Shown: positions 1 to 9,057 of the stretch, piece after piece
Layout of the letters: each line of letters begins with the position of its first letter
Numbering within the stretch: position 1 is the stretch's first letter
From: Nevskia soli DSM 19509
Lineage (GTDB): Bacteria > Pseudomonadota > Gammaproteobacteria > Nevskiales > Nevskiaceae
DNA: 64,000 nt
NCBI RefSeq assembly: GCF_000711955.1
Contig: NZ_JONR01000001.1
Span: 310,001-374,000, forward strand
Reading direction: 5' to 3'
Program-made: the position numbers and the translations under genes
Notes under the pieces: generated by a model
The model's input: the letters and a program-made list of their open reading frames with translations, nothing else
Told to the model about the DNA's origin: nothing
Database searches by the model: none

Positions 1-2205
1 CAGACGCAGGATCGTTTCCAGAACGCGCAGCAGGGTGCGGCGCGTGCCGCGCTTGGCCGAGTCGTTGTCGCCGCGCAGGGTCGGCTTGGTCAGCTCCAGG
101 TACCAGTCGCAGTACTCGTTCCACACGAACTGGTATAGCGCCTGTGCCAGCAGGTCGAAGCGATAGGTGCGGAAATGCTCGGCCGCCTCGGCCTCGACCT
201 TCTGCAGCCTGGAGATGATCCAGCGATCGGCCTCGCTCAGCCAGGCTTGCCCGTCTGGATTCGGATCCTGTTCCTCGCAGTTCATCAGCACGTAGCTGGT
301 GGCGTTCCAGATCTTGTTGCAGAAATTGCGGTAGCCGGCGGCGCGGCTGAAATCGAAACGGATGTCGCGGCCCGGACTGGCCAGCGAAGCGAAGGTATAG
401 CGCAGCGCATCCACGCCCACCGCCTCGATGCCGGCGGGGTAGTCCTTGCGCGTCGCCTTCTCGATCTTCGGCGCGGTCTCCGGCTTCATCAGGCCGGTGG
501 TGCGCTTCTTCAGCAGCTCGTCCAGGCTGATGCCGTCGACCAGGTCCAGCGGGTCGAGCACATTGCCCTTGGACTTGCTCATCTTCTGGCCTTCGCTGTC
601 GCGGATCAGGCCATGTACGTAGACCTCGCGGAACGGCACGTCGCCGTGCAGTTTGAGGCCCATCATCACCATGCGCGCCACCCAGAAGAAGATGATGTCG
701 AAGCCCGTCACCAGCACGCTGCTGGGGTAGAACTTCTTCAGCTCCGGCGTTTCCCGCGGCCAACCCAGCGTCGCCAGCGGCCAGATGTCCGAGGAGAACC
801 AGGTGTCGAACACGTCCTCGTCCTGCCGCAGCGCCAGGTCGGCGGCCAGCTTGTACTTGCTGCGCACCTCGGCCTCGTTGCGCGCCACGTAGATGTTGCC
901 GTCCGCGTCGTACCAGGCCGGGATGCGGTGCCCCCACCAGAGCTGGCGGCTGATGCACCAGTCCTGGATGTTGCGCAGCCAGTGGAAGTAGGTATTGCTC
1001 CAGTTCTCCGGCACGAATTTGATGCTGCCGCCTTCCACCGCCTGGATCGCCGGCTCGGTGATCGCGGTCCAGCCGCCGGGACGGCCGTCGTCCAGGGTCT
1101 TGCGGGTCAGGTCGACGAACCACTGGTCGGTAAGGTAGGGCTCCACCACCACGCCGGTGCGGTCGCCGATCGGCAGCTTGAGCTTGTGATCGTCGATCTT
1201 GGCCAGCAGGCCCTGCGCTTCCAGGTCCGCGACAACACGTTTGCGGGCCTCGAAGCGGTCGAGGCCGCGATAGGCGGCAGGCGCCTCGTCGTTGATGGCG
1301 GCCGTGGGTGTGAAGATATTGATGACCGGCAGCTTGTGGCGCTGGCCCAGGGCGTAGTCGTTGAAGTCGTGCGCCGGGGTGATCTTGACGCAGCCGGTGC
1401 CGAACTCGCGGTCGACGTAGTCGTCGCCGACGATGGGGATTTCACGGTCCGACAGCGGCAGCTTCACCCTTCCGCCGATCAGGTGCCTGTAACGCTCGTC
1501 CTCGGGATGCACCGCCACCGCGGTATCGCCCAGCATGGTTTCCGGACGGGTGGTGGCGACGACGATGTAGTCGAGGCCGTCCTGCGTCCTGGCGCCGCCG
1601 GCCAGCGGGTAGCGGAAGTGCCACAGCTTGCCGTCCTTCTCCTCCTGCACCACTTCCAGGTCGGAGATTGCGGTCTGCAGCACCGGGTCCCAGTTGACCA
1701 GGCGCTTGCCGCGATAGATCAGGCCGTCCTCGTGCAGGCGTACGAAGTGCTCGATCACCGCTTCGGAATAGCCGGGATCCATGGTGAAGGCCTTGCGCGA
1801 CCAGTCCACCGAACTGCCCATGCGGCGGATCTGGTTCTCGATGGTGTCGCCGGAGTATTTCTTCCACTCCCACACCTTCTCGACGAACTTCTCGCGGCCC
1901 AGGTCCAGGCGCGAGCTGCCGGCCAGCTTGAGGTTGCGTTCCACCACCATCTGCGTGGCGATGCCGGCGTGGTCGGTGCCGGGCTGCCACAGCGTGTCGT
2001 CGCCGCGCATGCGGTGATAGCGCGTGAGCGCGTCCATGATGGTGTGCTGGAAAGCGTGTCCCATGTGCAGCGTGCCGGTGACGTTCGGCGGCGGGATCAT
2101 GATGGAATAGGGCGTGCCGCGGCCCTGCGGCGCGAACCAGCCGCTGCGTTCCCAGGTATCGCGCCAGCGTGCTTCGATGGCGCGAGGGTCGAAAGTCTTT
2201 TCCAT
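1..2205 (-). CDS. valS: Valyl-tRNA synthetase (5' part; C-terminus beyond window)
   Basis: Class I aminoacyl-tRNA synthetase that charges tRNA-Val in the cytoplasm. The frame reads leftwards from the ATG at 2205 and is open to base 1, giving 735 codons. The family is about 950 residues, so the C-terminal anticodon-binding and coiled-coil part is outside the window. The HIGH signature appears as HMGH at residues 47-50, after a PPPNVTG segment typical of ValS. KMSKS is intact at residues 541-545 (bases 571-585). The start is the first ATG and gives the usual N-terminus MEKTFDP. The next genes on the same strand upstream are the small lipoprotein and holC. In many Gammaproteobacteria holC lies directly upstream of valS, so the lipoprotein looks inserted between them. 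Confidence 0.97.
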   Translation of the reverse strand, partial: MEKTFDPRAIEARWRDTWERSGWFAPQGRGTPYSIMIPPPNVTGTLHMGHAFQHTIMDALTRYHRMRGDDTLWQPGTDHAGIATQMVVERNLKLAGSSRLDLGREKFVEKVWEWKKYSGDTIENQIRRMGSSVDWSRKAFTMDPGYSEAVIEHFVRLHEDGLIYRGKRLVNWDPVLQTAISDLEVVQEEKDGKLWHFRYPLAGGARTQDGLDYIVVATTRPETMLGDTAVAVHPEDERYRHLIGGRVKLPLSDREIPIVGDDYVDREFGTGCVKITPAHDFNDYALGQRHKLPVINIFTPTAAINDEAPAAYRGLDRFEARKRVVADLEAQGLLAKIDDHKLKLPIGDRTGVVVEPYLTDQWFVDLTRKTLDDGRPGGWTAITEPAIQAVEGGSIKFVPENWSNTYFHWLRNIQDWCISRQLWWGHRIPAWYDADGNIYVARNEAEVRSKYKLAADLALRQDEDVFDTWFSSDIWPLATLGWPRETPELKKFYPSSVLVTGFDIIFFWVARMVMMGLKLHGDVPFREVYVHGLIRDSEGQKMSKSKGNVLDPLDLVDGISLDELLKKRTTGLMKPETAPKIEKATRKDYPAGIEAVGVDALRYTFASLASPGRDIRFDFSRAAGYRNFCNKIWNATSYVLMNCEEQDPNPDGQAWLSEADRWIISRLQKVEAEAAEHFRTYRFDLLAQALYQFVWNEYCDWYLELTKPTLRGDNDSAKRGTRRTLLRVLETILRL

Positions 2206-2310
2206 GTCGGGGTCTGTCGGCGCGAAAGGCGCGAATGTACCGGCCGCCGCTGCGGCCGCCGTGCGGGGGGTATTTTACCGCGCGCCCGGCGCGGGGGCGG
2301 GCGGCAAGGC

Positions 2311-2748
2311 TCAGCTGGCGTTGTTCGGCGTCAGCGCTGGGCCGGGCGTGCGGTCGCAGTCCGGGCCGCGTACCACGTCGACCTCGTCGACCACGCCGCC
2401 GCTGGGCAGCACCACGACCTGGTCGCGGTTCTCGCAGGCGAAGCTGAGCTTGCCGGCACGCTGCACGCAGGACAGGAAGCGCGAGGCGCTGCGGTTGCGG
2501 CCCAGCTCGTCGGTGAAGTTGCCGGTGCGCGTGTCGCAGTTGTAGCCCTGCGAGGACAGGGTCGCTTCGGCCGCCACCATGGTGGTGCCGATCGGCACAC
2601 TGCTGTGCACGTGGTCGCTGATCTTGGGATCGACGGTCTGGCTGAAGGTGCTGTTGACGTAGTCGTGCAGGCCGCTGAAGGTGCTGCAACCGGCGATCAG
2701 GAGGCTGGCAGCGAGCCCTGCGGCGAAACGGGCGGAATGGGGGCTCAT
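2311..2748 (-). CDS. Small secreted lipoprotein, unknown function
   Basis: 145 residues from the ATG at 2748. The N-terminus is basic, then a hydrophobic stretch ends in a lipobox LLIAGC, so it should be exported and lipid-modified at about Cys22. The mature part carries further cysteines (near YNCDTRTG, FLSCVQ, FACENRD and PDCDRT), suggesting disulfides in the periplasm. I recognise no catalytic motif. The open frame extends further upstream into holC, but only this start places a proper lipoprotein signal at the N-terminus. It sits between holC and valS on the same strand and may be co-transcribed with them. Confidence 0.75.
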   Translation of the reverse strand: MSPHSARFAAGLAASLLIAGCSTFSGLHDYVNSTFSQTVDPKISDHVHSSVPIGTTMVAAEATLSSQGYNCDTRTGNFTDELGRNRSASRFLSCVQRAGKLSFACENRDQVVVLPSGGVVDEVDVVRGPDCDRTPGPALTPNNAS

Positions 2749-2768
2749 GGAATGCCTTGGTCTGAACT

Positions 2769-3203
2769 TCAAAGATTGTGGGAGGACAGCTCGTAACCGC
2801 GGTCCCGGTAGAACTTGTACCGTTCGCGCGATTTTGCGCGCTGTGCGGCATCGCCGTCGACAATTTCCAGCACCCGTTCGAAACTGCTGAAGAAGGGCGG
2901 CACGTCGAGGCCCAGGTTGATCATCACCCCGTGGTGGCTTTCCGGCGGTTCGCCGTCGCCGATCAGCACATAGGGCAGGGGTTCCTGCAAGGGCGCGCCG
3001 AGCCGTTCGTGGGCGATGAAGCTGCCCTGGCGGAAGCTCCACAGCAGGCTGTCGACGGCGTTCGACACCGCCGCGTCCGGCGCGTAGACATAGACCCGCT
3101 GGCCGCCCGCAGCCGCCTTGTCGCACAGTTTGCAGGCCGTCATCACCGCACCCTCGGGCGGCTTGCCGCCTTCGGGGAGGATATAGAAATCGACGCGGGT
3201 CAT
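2769..3203 (-). CDS. holC: DNA polymerase III subunit chi
   Basis: 144 residues, the usual length of HolC. Chi pairs with psi (HolD) and links the clamp loader to single-strand binding protein at the replication fork. The sequence starts MTRVDFYIL and shows the family pattern: a cysteine-rich first helix (TACKLCDKA), a QRVYVYAPD strand, a LLWSFRQGSFIAHE segment and a FFSSFERVLEIVDGD segment near the end. The position upstream of valS and downstream of pepA, all on minus, is the common gammaproteobacterial arrangement. A palindromic repeat separates it from pepA. Confidence 0.93.
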   Translation of the reverse strand: MTRVDFYILPEGGKPPEGAVMTACKLCDKAAAGGQRVYVYAPDAAVSNAVDSLLWSFRQGSFIAHERLGAPLQEPLPYVLIGDGEPPESHHGVMINLGLDVPPFFSSFERVLEIVDGDAAQRAKSRERYKFYRDRGYELSSHNL

Positions 3204-3218
3204 TGGAATGCAGGGATT

Positions 3219-3303
3219 AGTGGTTGGTGACTAGTGGCCGGTCAAGCGGAGATTGTCGCCGCGCGCGCTTTTACCAGCCACTGATCACTAGTCACTGACC
3301 ACT
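3219..3303. repeat. Intergenic imperfect palindrome between pepA and holC
   Basis: Left arm 3219-3242 and right arm 3273-3303 are imperfect inverted copies built from an AGTGGT..GTGACTAGTG motif, with a 7-nt insertion in the right arm. The RNA could form a long hairpin between the two minus-strand genes. Its sequence is unrelated to the other intergenic palindromes of this window. Confidence 0.7.
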
Positions 3304-3305
3304 GC

Positions 3306-4817
3306 TTATTCTTCATGCTTCGCCGCGTAATTCAGCAGGTACTGCACCAGCAGGGGCACCGGCCGGCCGCTGGCCTTCTTGCCGGTCCAGGCGGTGCCGG
3401 CGATGTCCAGGTGCGCCCACTTCAGCTTGCGGGTGAACTTGTGCAGGAAGGTGGCGCCGATGATGGCGCCGGCCTCACGCGCACCGACGGTGGCGATATT
3501 GGCCACGTCGGCGAATTCGCTCTTGATCTGCGGTTCGTATTCCGGCCACAACGGCAATTCCCAGGCGCGGTCGCCGATCTGCTCGCCGGCGCTGAGCAGG
3601 GAGCGGGCCAGGCCGGACTGGTTGGCGAACAGGCCCGAGGCGTGGCTGCCGAGGGCGACGACGCAGGCGCCGGTGAGGGTGGCCATGTCGATGCACACCG
3701 CCGGGTCGTAGGTCTTCTCGGCATAGGTGAGGGCATCGCACAGGATCAGGCGGCCTTCGGCGTCGGTATTCAGCACCTCGATGGTGATGCCGGCCATGCT
3801 GGTGACGATGTCGCCCGGCTTCACCGCTTCGCCGTTGATCAGGTTTTCGGTGGAGGGAATGATGCCGATCAGGTTGATCGGCAGCTTCAGCTCGGCCACC
3901 GCGGCGAAGACGCCGAACACCGAGGCGCCGCCGCACATGTCGAACTTCATCTCGTCCATGGCCGCCGCGGGCTTGATCGAAATGCCGCCGGCGTCGAAGG
4001 TCAGGCCCTTGCCGACCAGGGCGATGGGTGCTTCACCCTTGGGCCCCTTGAGGTATTCCATCACGATCAGCTTGGGCGGCTGGCTGCTGCCGCGGGCCAC
4101 CGAGAGCAGGGCGCCCATGCCCAGCTTCTCCATGTCGGCTTTCTCCAGCACCTTGGCCTTGAAGCGGTAGGCTTCGGCCAGCTTCATGGCCTGGTCCGCC
4201 AGGTAGGCCGGCGTGCAGTAATTGCCCGGCAGGTTGGCCAGGTCCTTGGTCAGGGCCACGCCGTGGCCGATGGCCAGCGCTTCCGCCAGGCCTTTTTCAC
4301 CCGCCGGCAGGTCGCTGCGGCGCGGTACGTCGAAGGTCAGGCGCTCCATCTTCGGCTTGGGCAGGTCTTCCCGGGCCCGCTCGCCGCGCATGGCGTCGAA
4401 ACGATAGTTCTCGTTCTCGATGGCCAGGGTGGCCTGCTGCACGTTCCAGTGGTAATCCCGTCCCTTCACCGCCAGATGGGTCAGGTAGATCACGGCGTCG
4501 ATGGCGCCGGTGGAGCGCAGCGCCCGGGCCACCGAGGCGTGCACCTTGCGGAAGGCGCCCTCGTCGAAATCGCGCTCGCGGCCCAGGCCGACCAGCATGA
4601 CGCGGTCGCAGAACACGCCGGTAAGGTTGTGCAGCACCAGGGTCTGGCCGAGCTTGCCGTCCATGTCGCCGCGACGCATGATGCTGCCGATGGCGCCTTC
4701 GGTGACCTGGTCGATGGTCGTTGCCGACTCGGTCGGGTTGCGGCGGTCGAAAATGCCCACGACGACGCAGGCGACACGCTGCTTCTCGGGATTGCCGCTT
4801 TTTACGAAATATTCCAT
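3306..4817 (-). CDS. pepA: Leucyl aminopeptidase (M17)
   Basis: 503 residues, the same length as Escherichia coli PepA. It is a cytoplasmic dizinc aminopeptidase; in E. coli PepA also binds DNA in Xer recombination and in regulation. The family signature NTDAEGRL is present, as is the metal/active-site strand TFDAGGISIKP with its lysine and aspartates. The start is the ATG at 4817 (MEYFVKSGN). The frame is open a further 80 codons upstream, but that extension shows no family similarity and lies in the divergent promoter region facing lptF. PepA and LptF-LptG are commonly divergent neighbours in Gammaproteobacteria. Confidence 0.96.
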   Translation of the reverse strand: MEYFVKSGNPEKQRVACVVVGIFDRRNPTESATTIDQVTEGAIGSIMRRGDMDGKLGQTLVLHNLTGVFCDRVMLVGLGRERDFDEGAFRKVHASVARALRSTGAIDAVIYLTHLAVKGRDYHWNVQQATLAIENENYRFDAMRGERAREDLPKPKMERLTFDVPRRSDLPAGEKGLAEALAIGHGVALTKDLANLPGNYCTPAYLADQAMKLAEAYRFKAKVLEKADMEKLGMGALLSVARGSSQPPKLIVMEYLKGPKGEAPIALVGKGLTFDAGGISIKPAAAMDEMKFDMCGGASVFGVFAAVAELKLPINLIGIIPSTENLINGEAVKPGDIVTSMAGITIEVLNTDAEGRLILCDALTYAEKTYDPAVCIDMATLTGACVVALGSHASGLFANQSGLARSLLSAGEQIGDRAWELPLWPEYEPQIKSEFADVANIATVGAREAGAIIGATFLHKFTRKLKWAHLDIAGTAWTGKKASGRPVPLLVQYLLNYAAKHEE

Positions 4818-5095
4818 TTTTTCTCTGAATCTGGCGGTAGAACGCTTGAAAACAGGCAAAAGCCGGTGTGGGGCTGCAAGCCTCGTGCCGGGCGGCCCGG
4901 GTGAGCGGGGCGGCCTGGAGTATTCCTGATTTTTACCGGCTGTTTCGGATGCGGCGCTGATTGTAAGCCATTCTTCGAAAATCGCCAGAGGCGGCGACCA
5001 CTTTGGCCCGTCCGCACCGGCCAGGTGCAAGAATCCGTTTGCCCGTTCGCTCCCCATCCCCGCTGCCGGTCGGCAGCAGTTAAACTTCCCGGCTC

Positions 5096-6169
5096 ATGAA
5101 CCGACTGGTCCTCGACCGATACCTGATGCGTGAAGCGGCGACCGCCTGGTTCGCGGTCACCTTCGTGCTGCTCGCCATCATGCTGTCGACTCGTTTCGCC
5201 AGCGTGCTGGGCATCGCCGCCAAGGGCGATCTGCCGCGCGACCTGCTGCTCAACGTGGCCCTGCTGTCGACCCTGCGCTATCTCGTCATCCTGATCCCGG
5301 CTTCGTTGCTGCTGGCCATCATGATGTCGCTGGGTCGTCTTTACAGCGATAACGAGATCGCCGCCATGACCGGCTGCGGCGTCGGCCTCGGCCGGCTGTA
5401 CCGGCCCTTCCTGTGGCTGGCGGTGCTGCTGGCGGGGCTGACCGCGGCGCTGTCGTTTTCCATCGGTCCCTGGGCCGGGCGGCAAGCCGACTTCCTGGTC
5501 AAGGACGCCAAGCGGCTGGTGCAATACACCCCGTTCGAGCCCGGGCAATTCAAGCCCACCGCCGGCGGCAAGGCGGTGTTCTATACCGCTTCGATGAATC
5601 CCGACGGCACCCAGTTCGGGCAGGTGTTCGCCCAGATCGAGGAAGCCCACGGCAGCAGCGTGGTGGTGGCCACCCGTGGCGAGCAGAACAGCGACCCCGC
5701 CACCGGGGACCGCTCGGTGCGGCTGTTCGACGGCTACCGCTATTCCGGCATCCCGGGTACGGCTGAATACGATGTGGTCAAGTTCAAGGAACTGACCCTG
5801 CGCCTGTCGCCCCCGGCCTTCGACTACATCAACAACCAGCGCGTGCTCAGCCCCACCAGCGACCTGATGGGCAGCGCCGATCCGCGCGACCAGGCCGAAT
5901 TGCAGTCGCGCCTGGCGGCGCCGCTGTCGGTGCTGATCCTGGCGCTGCTGGCGGTGCCGCTGTCCCATCTGCGGCCGCGCCAGGGCCGCTACGGCAAGTT
6001 GGTGCTGGGCATCCTGGCGGTGCTGGTCTACCTCAACCTGATCAGCTTCGGCGCCACCTGGGTCGGCAAGGGCAAGGTGCCGCCGATGCTGGGCCTGTGG
6101 TGGGTGCATGGCCTGATGCTGAGCGTCGCCCTGGTGCTGATCGCGCGCCGGCAGGGGTGGCTGCGATGA
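5096..6169 (+). CDS. lptF: LPS export ABC transporter permease LptF
   Basis: 357 residues. LptF is one of the two inner-membrane permeases of the LptB2FG complex that extracts lipopolysaccharide from the inner membrane. Three hydrophobic helices precede and three follow a large periplasmic beta-rich domain (about residues 120-260), the YjgP/YjgQ arrangement. The start MNRLVLDRYLMRE fits the family. It overlaps lptG by four bases (ATGA), so the two are translationally coupled. It is transcribed divergently from pepA, with promoters somewhere in the 278 bases between them. Confidence 0.95.
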   Translation: MNRLVLDRYLMREAATAWFAVTFVLLAIMLSTRFASVLGIAAKGDLPRDLLLNVALLSTLRYLVILIPASLLLAIMMSLGRLYSDNEIAAMTGCGVGLGRLYRPFLWLAVLLAGLTAALSFSIGPWAGRQADFLVKDAKRLVQYTPFEPGQFKPTAGGKAVFYTASMNPDGTQFGQVFAQIEEAHGSSVVVATRGEQNSDPATGDRSVRLFDGYRYSGIPGTAEYDVVKFKELTLRLSPPAFDYINNQRVLSPTSDLMGSADPRDQAELQSRLAAPLSVLILALLAVPLSHLRPRQGRYGKLVLGILAVLVYLNLISFGATWVGKGKVPPMLGLWWVHGLMLSVALVLIARRQGWLR

Positions 6170-7227
6170 TCAACCGTCTCGACCGCTATGTGATCAGCCA
6201 CGTATTGCAGCTGACCGGCATCGTCGCGCTGGGCCTGGTTTCGATCTACACCCTGGTGGTGTTCGTTTCCGACGTCAACGAGACCGGCAAGGGCAGTTAC
6301 GGCGTGCTGCAGGTGCTGGAATACAGCCTGCTGATGATTCCCAGCAGCCTTTACATCCTGATGCCGATCGTGGCGCTGCTCGGCACCCTGATGGGCATCG
6401 GCGCGCTGTCGCGCAGCGGCGAGCTGACCGCGATGCGTTCGGCCGGCGTGTCCTTGTCCCGCATCGGCGGGGCGACCCTCATCGCCGGGGCGGGGCTGGC
6501 GGTCTTCGCCTTCTTCCTCGGCGACTGGCTGGCGCCGACCAGCGAGGCCGTGGCCACCGAACTACGCGACAGCTCGCGCGGCAGCGGCGGCAATGCCGGC
6601 AAGTCGGTATGGCTGCGCGATGCCGACCGCGTGGTGCGCATCAGCAAACTGCAGAGCGAGGACCACATCGGCGACGTCACGGTGTTCAGGCTGGGCGGCG
6701 ACGGCCGCCTGGAAGCCGCATTGACCGTCGACGAGGGGGTCTACGCCGATGGCCACTGGCGGCTGTCGGGGGTGAAGCGCACCGATTTCGCCGATGACCA
6801 CACCACCGTCACCGTGCTCGACCAGATGGATCTGGGCAACGGCATCAGCCCCAACGTACTGAAGCTGTTCATCCTCGAAGCCGGCAGCCTGTCGGCGCAC
6901 GGTCTGGTGCGGCTCATCGGCTACATGGACGAAAACCACCTCGACGCCTCCAAATACCGCTTGCTGTTGTGGCGCAAACTGACCGAACCGCTGACGGTGA
7001 TGGTCATGATGCTGTTTGCGGTGCCATTCGTCATCGGCCAGCTGCGCGACGCGGGGGCCGGCCAGAAACTGCTGGCGGGCGCCCTGGTCGGCATCGTCTT
7101 CTATGTCGTCAACAAGGTGTCGGTCAGCCTCGGCGATATCTACCAGTGGCCGGCGCCGCTGGCGGCCGGATTGCCGACCCTGGGACTGGCCCTGCTGTCC
7201 TGGTGGCGGCTGTCGCGGTCGCGTTAA
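6166..7227 (+). CDS. lptG: LPS export ABC transporter permease LptG
   Basis: 353 residues from the ATG at 6166, inside the lptF stop. It has the same topology as LptF: membrane helices at both ends and a periplasmic jellyroll-like domain in between. The N-terminus INRLDRYVISHVLQ is typical of LptG. It partners LptF in LPS extraction. Its stop codon overlaps the stop of the convergent RDD gene. Confidence 0.95.
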   Translation: MINRLDRYVISHVLQLTGIVALGLVSIYTLVVFVSDVNETGKGSYGVLQVLEYSLLMIPSSLYILMPIVALLGTLMGIGALSRSGELTAMRSAGVSLSRIGGATLIAGAGLAVFAFFLGDWLAPTSEAVATELRDSSRGSGGNAGKSVWLRDADRVVRISKLQSEDHIGDVTVFRLGGDGRLEAALTVDEGVYADGHWRLSGVKRTDFADDHTTVTVLDQMDLGNGISPNVLKLFILEAGSLSAHGLVRLIGYMDENHLDASKYRLLLWRKLTEPLTVMVMMLFAVPFVIGQLRDAGAGQKLLAGALVGIVFYVVNKVSVSLGDIYQWPAPLAAGLPTLGLALLSWWRLSRSR

Positions 7228-7745
7228 GCCGGGCGGGGCAGCACCACGATCTCGGTGCTGGTCAGGCGGTCATAGAATGCGCGGCGCCTGCCGTCGAGCA
7301 GCAGGAACGCCACCGCAATGAAGGTGTAGGCCGCACAGGCGCCCGTCGCTTCGACGCGGTACGGCATGGTCGCCGTGACGGCGACAGGCAGCGCCGGCAG
7401 TATCGGCACCGCCAGAGCGATCAGCCAGCTTGCCAGCATCAGGGTATAGCGCACCGCGGCCACCGGCCAGCGCACGGCCGCGCCGTCGGCGCGCACCAGT
7501 TGCAGGCGCCAGGAGCGCATTCCCAGCGTCTGTCCCCCGTGGGTCCAGGACCAGCCGAAAAAGGACAGCCCGGTGAGGAACAGGAGCAGCGAATTGGCAT
7601 GGTCGTTACGGGCCACTCCCAACAGGCTGTGCGCGAACAGGCTGGCGAGCAGGACCACCATCCACAGCGCTACCAGCAGCAGGCCGTCGTAGCAGGCGGC
7701 GGCCAGGCGTCGCCAGGGCGAAGCGGGGAGGGCGGGGGCTGTCAT
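7224..7745 (-). CDS. RDD family membrane protein
   Basis: 173 residues from the ATG at 7745. Three or four hydrophobic segments (near residues 15-40, 52-65, 105-125 and 137-155) and the short motif WRRLAAACYDG near the N-terminus match RDD proteins, as does the GQTLGMRSWRLQLVRADG segment after the second helix. The molecular function of most RDD proteins is unknown; some relate to ion or osmotic homeostasis. A longer frame reaches 7895, but its extension is not hydrophobic and overlaps the opposite-strand small gene. It converges on lptG with four overlapping bases. Confidence 0.85.
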   Translation of the reverse strand: MTAPALPASPWRRLAAACYDGLLLVALWMVVLLASLFAHSLLGVARNDHANSLLLFLTGLSFFGWSWTHGGQTLGMRSWRLQLVRADGAAVRWPVAAVRYTLMLASWLIALAVPILPALPVAVTATMPYRVEATGACAAYTFIAVAFLLLDGRRRAFYDRLTSTEIVVLPRPA

Positions 7746-7854
7746 GGTGTGGTGCGTCGCAGAAGCGTAGGATGGGTGGACTACTTGCCACGATTCCAGC
7801 AGCTTGCCGGAAGCGGGTATTGTACAAACTGGCGGTTGCGCTCTGGGGGAGAAC

Positions 7855-8013
7855 ATGGCGGACGACGATCCTTCACTGCTTGATCGTAGTGGCATTTTCT
7901 ATATCAGCCCGCGCGAGCATCGCCGCAAATTGACCCGGCGCGCGCACTGGGCCTTGTGGGCCCTGCTGGTCGGTTTCGCTACGGGTTTCGTGGTGGTGCG
8001 CCTGTTTTTCTGA
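7855..8013 (+). CDS. 52-residue single-pass membrane protein
   Basis: An ATG at 7855 follows a strong Shine-Dalgarno GGGGGAG. The product starts MADDDPSLLDRSGIFYISP, has a basic stretch REHRRKLTRRAHW, and ends in one hydrophobic helix running to the C-terminus. This looks like a small N-in membrane protein. I recognise no family. The good ribosome site and clean acidic/basic/hydrophobic layout argue that it is real. It is divergent from the RDD gene. Confidence 0.55.
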   Translation: MADDDPSLLDRSGIFYISPREHRRKLTRRAHWALWALLVGFATGFVVVRLFF

Positions 8014-8302
8014 AGTCGGCGCAAAAACGACCGGCCCAAGCCCCGCCGACGTTCCCGAACCTGGGCGGCTTCCGGGCCGCATGCCGGCTGCCCTTGCCGG
8101 GAGTCCGCGACTCGATTGCCGCCCGGCGGGCCGGCCGTCATATTCCGTTCGCATCAAACCGGTATACGGTACCAGCCGGGACTCCCGATGCCTGGATCCG
8201 CCCATGACGGCCCGGTTCCTGCGTTAGGATTGGAACCCAGGGTCGCGTGACGGGACGCAATCCGGCATCCACCAGGGCATTCCGGCGGGAGCTGAATTCA
8301 AA

Positions 8303-8788
8303 ATGGGAGATCGCTGGCCGATGGCCGTGCGTAAAAAGTACCTTTTCGACTCCTTGTCGGATTTCATCGGCAAGGAACTGGGCGTCACCGACTGGACCGT
8401 GATCAGCCAGGAGCAGATCAACCTGTTCGCGGACTGCACCGGGGACCGGCAGTGGATGCACGTCGACGCCGAGCGTTGCCGCCGGGAAAGCCCCTACGGC
8501 GCGCCGGTGGCGCATGGCTTCCTGGTGCTGTCGGTGCTGGCCAAGCTGGTGGCGGACCTCGGTGGCATTCCGGAGGACGCCACCGGCGCCATCAATACCG
8601 CCGTCAACAACGTACGTTTCCGGGCGCCGGTGCTGGCCGGGGCGCGGGTTCGCGCCCGCGCCGGCATCGCCGGGGTTGCGCCGCTCAACGAGACCCAGAG
8701 CCTGGTTACCGCGGCGGTGGAACTGGAAGTGGAGGGCGGGGCCACCCCGGCCCTGACGGCGGACCTGATGGTGCTGATGTTCCGCTGA
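8303..8788 (+). CDS. MaoC-like (hotdog) enoyl-CoA hydratase/dehydratase
   Basis: 161 residues; an in-frame ATG at 8321 is an alternative start. It matches single-domain R-hydratase/MaoC proteins: the FADCTGDRQWMHVD segment holds the catalytic Asp and His of the hydratase 2 motif, followed by the APVAHGFLVLSVL helix and a VRFRAPVLAGARVRAR strand. R-specific hydratases convert enoyl-CoA to (R)-3-hydroxyacyl-CoA. Such hydroxyacyl units are related to the substrates of RhlA encoded 4 kb away, but the gene is outside that locus, so a functional link is speculation. Confidence 0.88.
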   Translation: MGDRWPMAVRKKYLFDSLSDFIGKELGVTDWTVISQEQINLFADCTGDRQWMHVDAERCRRESPYGAPVAHGFLVLSVLAKLVADLGGIPEDATGAINTAVNNVRFRAPVLAGARVRARAGIAGVAPLNETQSLVTAAVELEVEGGATPALTADLMVLMFR

Positions 8789-8820
8789 AACGCGCCCGGC
8801 CGCCGCGGCCCGCACGCTTT

Positions 8821-8849
8821 TTGTGTCGCGCCGCGGCCTCCCCTATAAT
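8821..8849 (+). promoter_or_regulatory. Promoter of tRNA-Glu
   Basis: A perfect -10 TATAAT (8844-8849) lies 17 bases after TTGTGT (8821-8826). A GC-rich discriminator follows, as in stable-RNA promoters under stringent control. The tRNA 5' end is at 8864. Confidence 0.7.
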
Positions 8850-8863
8850 GCGCGCCTTGCAAC

Positions 8864-8939
8864 GCTCCTATCGTCTAGAGGCCTAGGACGGAGCCCTCTC
8901 AAGGCTTAAACCCGGGTTCGAATCCCGGTAGGAGCGCCA
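8864..8939 (+). tRNA. tRNA-Glu (anticodon CTC)
   Basis: 76 nt including encoded CCA. The acceptor stem GCTCCTA/TAGGAGC closes fully. The D-arm TCGTCTAGAGGCCTAGGAC is that of bacterial tRNA-Glu. The anticodon loop CTCTCAA gives CTC, and the T-arm is CCGGG-TTCGAAT-CCCGG. Bases 8906-8937 recur at 26565-26596 with one mismatch. Confidence 0.97.
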
Positions 8940-8955
8940 TTCTTGCCGGGTCCAT

Positions 8956-9042
8956 CCCGGTATTACTGGCCGAAACCATGCACCGCGATGAAGCGGCGGT
9001 GCGGTTCCTTCATTTGGTCGCGGCGCCCGGTGTAATACCGGG
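8956..9042. repeat. 87-bp segment bounded by 11-bp perfect inverted repeats
   Basis: CCCGGTATTAC at 8956-8966 is exactly inverted at 9032-9042. Inside is a 7-bp stem, GCACCGC (8980-8986) with GCGGTGC (8996-9002). It lies between tRNA-Glu and the end of the emrA-like gene. It could be a transcription end structure for both or a small mobile-element relic. There is no clear T-tract and no obvious target duplication. Confidence 0.5.
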
Positions 9043-9057
9043 TTCGCAGAATCGCGG

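Noticed and set aside
175..2796. 873-codon open frame on plus opposite valS
   Set aside because: Antisense shadow of valS; rich in Val/His/Arg with no recognisable domain.
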